7,452 bases of DNA, from assembly GCA_947174295.1 (NCBI GenBank), contig CAMWIG010000099.1, positions 1-7,452 of the forward strand, written 5' to 3'. The notes below the pieces were generated by a model. That model did no database searches. It had not been told where the DNA came from and saw nothing but the letters and a program-made list of their open reading frames with translations. Both the position numbers and the translations under genes were made by a program. Positions 6,568 to 7,452 of the stretch are shown here, piece after piece (positions within the stretch are counted from its first letter, which is position 1; every line of letters begins with the position of its first letter). Origin of the DNA: an uncultured Alistipes sp. (lineage in GTDB: Bacteria; Bacteroidota; Bacteroidia; Bacteroidales; Rikenellaceae).

Positions 6568-7434
6568 ATGAAACATACTGCGACATACTTATATATTATG
6601 GCTGCCGCTCTGCTCGCCACGGCATGCGGCGGCAGCGGCCGAGCCGGAACGGCATCGGAACAGACGATGTACGTCACGATAGCTCCGCTGGCGGAGATAG
6701 TCGGAGGAATCACCGGCGACGACTTCACGCTGGAAGTGCTCGTGCCGGCAGGTGCGAGCCCCGAGACATTCGAACCTACGCCAAAGCAGTTCATGGCGCT
6801 CAACGAATCGAAAGCCGTATTCGCCATCGGTCTGATAGACTTCGAAACAGCACTCACGGCACGCATGGCCGACGCATCGAAGGTCGTCGATCTCAGCCGC
6901 GGAATCGCCACCGAGACCGGCTGCTGCTCGCACCATGCACACGGCGCGCATCACGCCCACGGAGTCGACCCGCACGTGTGGACATCGCCACGGCAACTGA
7001 AAATCATGGCCCGCAACGCTTATGAGGCGATTCATGCGATGTATCCCGACTCAGCGAAATACACCTCGGCATTCGAGAAGCTCGAAGAGCGTCTCAACGC
7101 GCTCGACACCGAGTGCGCAGCGGCATGCGCAGCGAGCGAACGAAAATGTTTCGTCGTATTCCATCCGGCCCTGACATACTTCGCCCGCGATTACGGCATG
7201 GAGCAGATTGCCATCGAACATGAAGGCAAGGAGCCTACGGCCCGCCGTCTGGGACAAATAATCGAAAAGGCCCGGAGAGCAGGCGTGCGACACGTATTCT
7301 ATCAGGCTCAGTTTCCGAAATCGACCGTAGAGGTCGTTGCCGGCGACATCGGAGCCGAATGCACGACGTTCGACCCGCTGGCCGCCGACCTGACGGAGAA
7401 CATACGCCGAATAACACGTCTGATTGTCGAATGA
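6568..7434 (+). CDS. znuA: Zinc ABC transporter substrate-binding lipoprotein (ZnuA-like, cluster A-I)
   Basis: Cell-envelope lipoprotein (288 aa) that should capture zinc, or possibly manganese, and pass it to an ABC permease. Residues 1-19 are a short signal sequence ending in a lipobox-like ATA before C20. The ATG at 6568 was chosen over the longer open frame (from 6247, which runs opposite the SDR gene) and over M11, which leaves too short a signal. The ZnuA/TroA features follow: VPAGASPETFEPTP (59-72), a histidine-rich loop SHHAHGAHHAHG (121-132), DPHVW with ligand H136, FHPALTYFA with ligand H199, EGKEPTA (219-225), and D269 near the C-terminus. The histidine loop points to zinc. Odd points: the first ligand position is E66 where E. 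coli ZnuA has His, and there are six cysteines besides C20 (119, 120, 183, 187, 194, 265). The stop overlaps the next start (ATGA), indicating an operon with the rest of the transporter. Confidence 0.9.
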   Translation: MKHTATYLYIMAAALLATACGGSGRAGTASEQTMYVTIAPLAEIVGGITGDDFTLEVLVPAGASPETFEPTPKQFMALNESKAVFAIGLIDFETALTARMADASKVVDLSRGIATETGCCSHHAHGAHHAHGVDPHVWTSPRQLKIMARNAYEAIHAMYPDSAKYTSAFEKLEERLNALDTECAAACAASERKCFVVFHPALTYFARDYGMEQIAIEHEGKEPTARRLGQIIEKARRAGVRHVFYQAQFPKSTVEVVAGDIGAECTTFDPLAADLTENIRRITRLIVE

Positions 7435-7452
7435 TGGAGAGCATAATAGAGC
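7431..7452 (+). CDS. Start of the next gene, probably the metal ABC transporter ATP-binding protein (partial)
   Basis: An ATG at 7431 overlaps the TGA of the znuA-like gene by four bases (ATGA), and the frame stays open to the window edge, giving MMESIIE. A second in-frame ATG at 7434 is an equal candidate. The four-base overlap implies translational coupling. ZnuA-type genes are usually followed by the ATPase (znuC) and permease (znuB), so the ATPase is the likely product, but seven residues cannot prove it. Confidence 0.5.

Noticed and set aside
1..7452. A novel defence, mobile or secretion system
   Set aside because: All genes but one small protein belong to recognised housekeeping or transport families; there are no direct-repeat arrays, transposase or integrase genes, tRNA sites or abrupt base-composition changes.

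Overview
This 7,452-base window looks like ordinary chromosomal DNA from a GC-rich member of the Bacteroidales, most likely an Alistipes-like (Rikenellaceae) gut bacterium. The reasons are the Bacteroidetes-type TAnnTTTG promoter elements, the absence of Shine-Dalgarno sequences before start codons, A-rich leaders, GC-rich third codon positions, and the family style of the proteins. Genus assignment is inference; the order-level assignment is better supported.

Left part (1-1109): a gene on the minus strand encodes a membrane-anchored M23 peptidoglycan endopeptidase with all metal-binding residues present. A 103-bp AT-rich gap separates it from alaS, transcribed the other way. The two predicted promoters lie almost exactly on top of each other on opposite strands.

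Middle part (1110-5340): alaS (alanyl-tRNA synthetase, 874 aa) and gpmI (cofactor-independent phosphoglycerate mutase, 509 aa) lie 21 bp apart and probably form one transcript. It ends at a very strong intrinsic terminator whose 28-bp core is a perfect palindrome. The stop codon of the convergent small gene on the minus strand lies inside the terminator stem.

Right part (5332-7452): on the minus strand, a short-chain dehydrogenase/reductase (266 aa) is followed after 107 bp by an unrecognised 92-aa protein. The reductase resembles the bile-acid 7-alpha-hydroxysteroid dehydrogenase branch of the family, which would fit a gut organism. Divergent from it, with only 49 bp between start codons, is a zinc-uptake lipoprotein of the ZnuA type. 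A perfect TAnnTTTG box sits so close to its ATG that the mRNA may be almost leaderless. Its stop codon overlaps (ATGA) the start of the next gene, of which only seven codons are visible; by context this is probably the transporter ATPase.

No RNA genes, mobile elements, CRISPR arrays or phage traces were seen, and no gene-free stretch exceeds 107 bp. I did not find an undescribed multi-gene system. The points most worth a second look are the overlapping divergent promoters, the candidate bile-acid dehydrogenase, the metal-ligand substitution in the ZnuA-like protein and its near-leaderless start.
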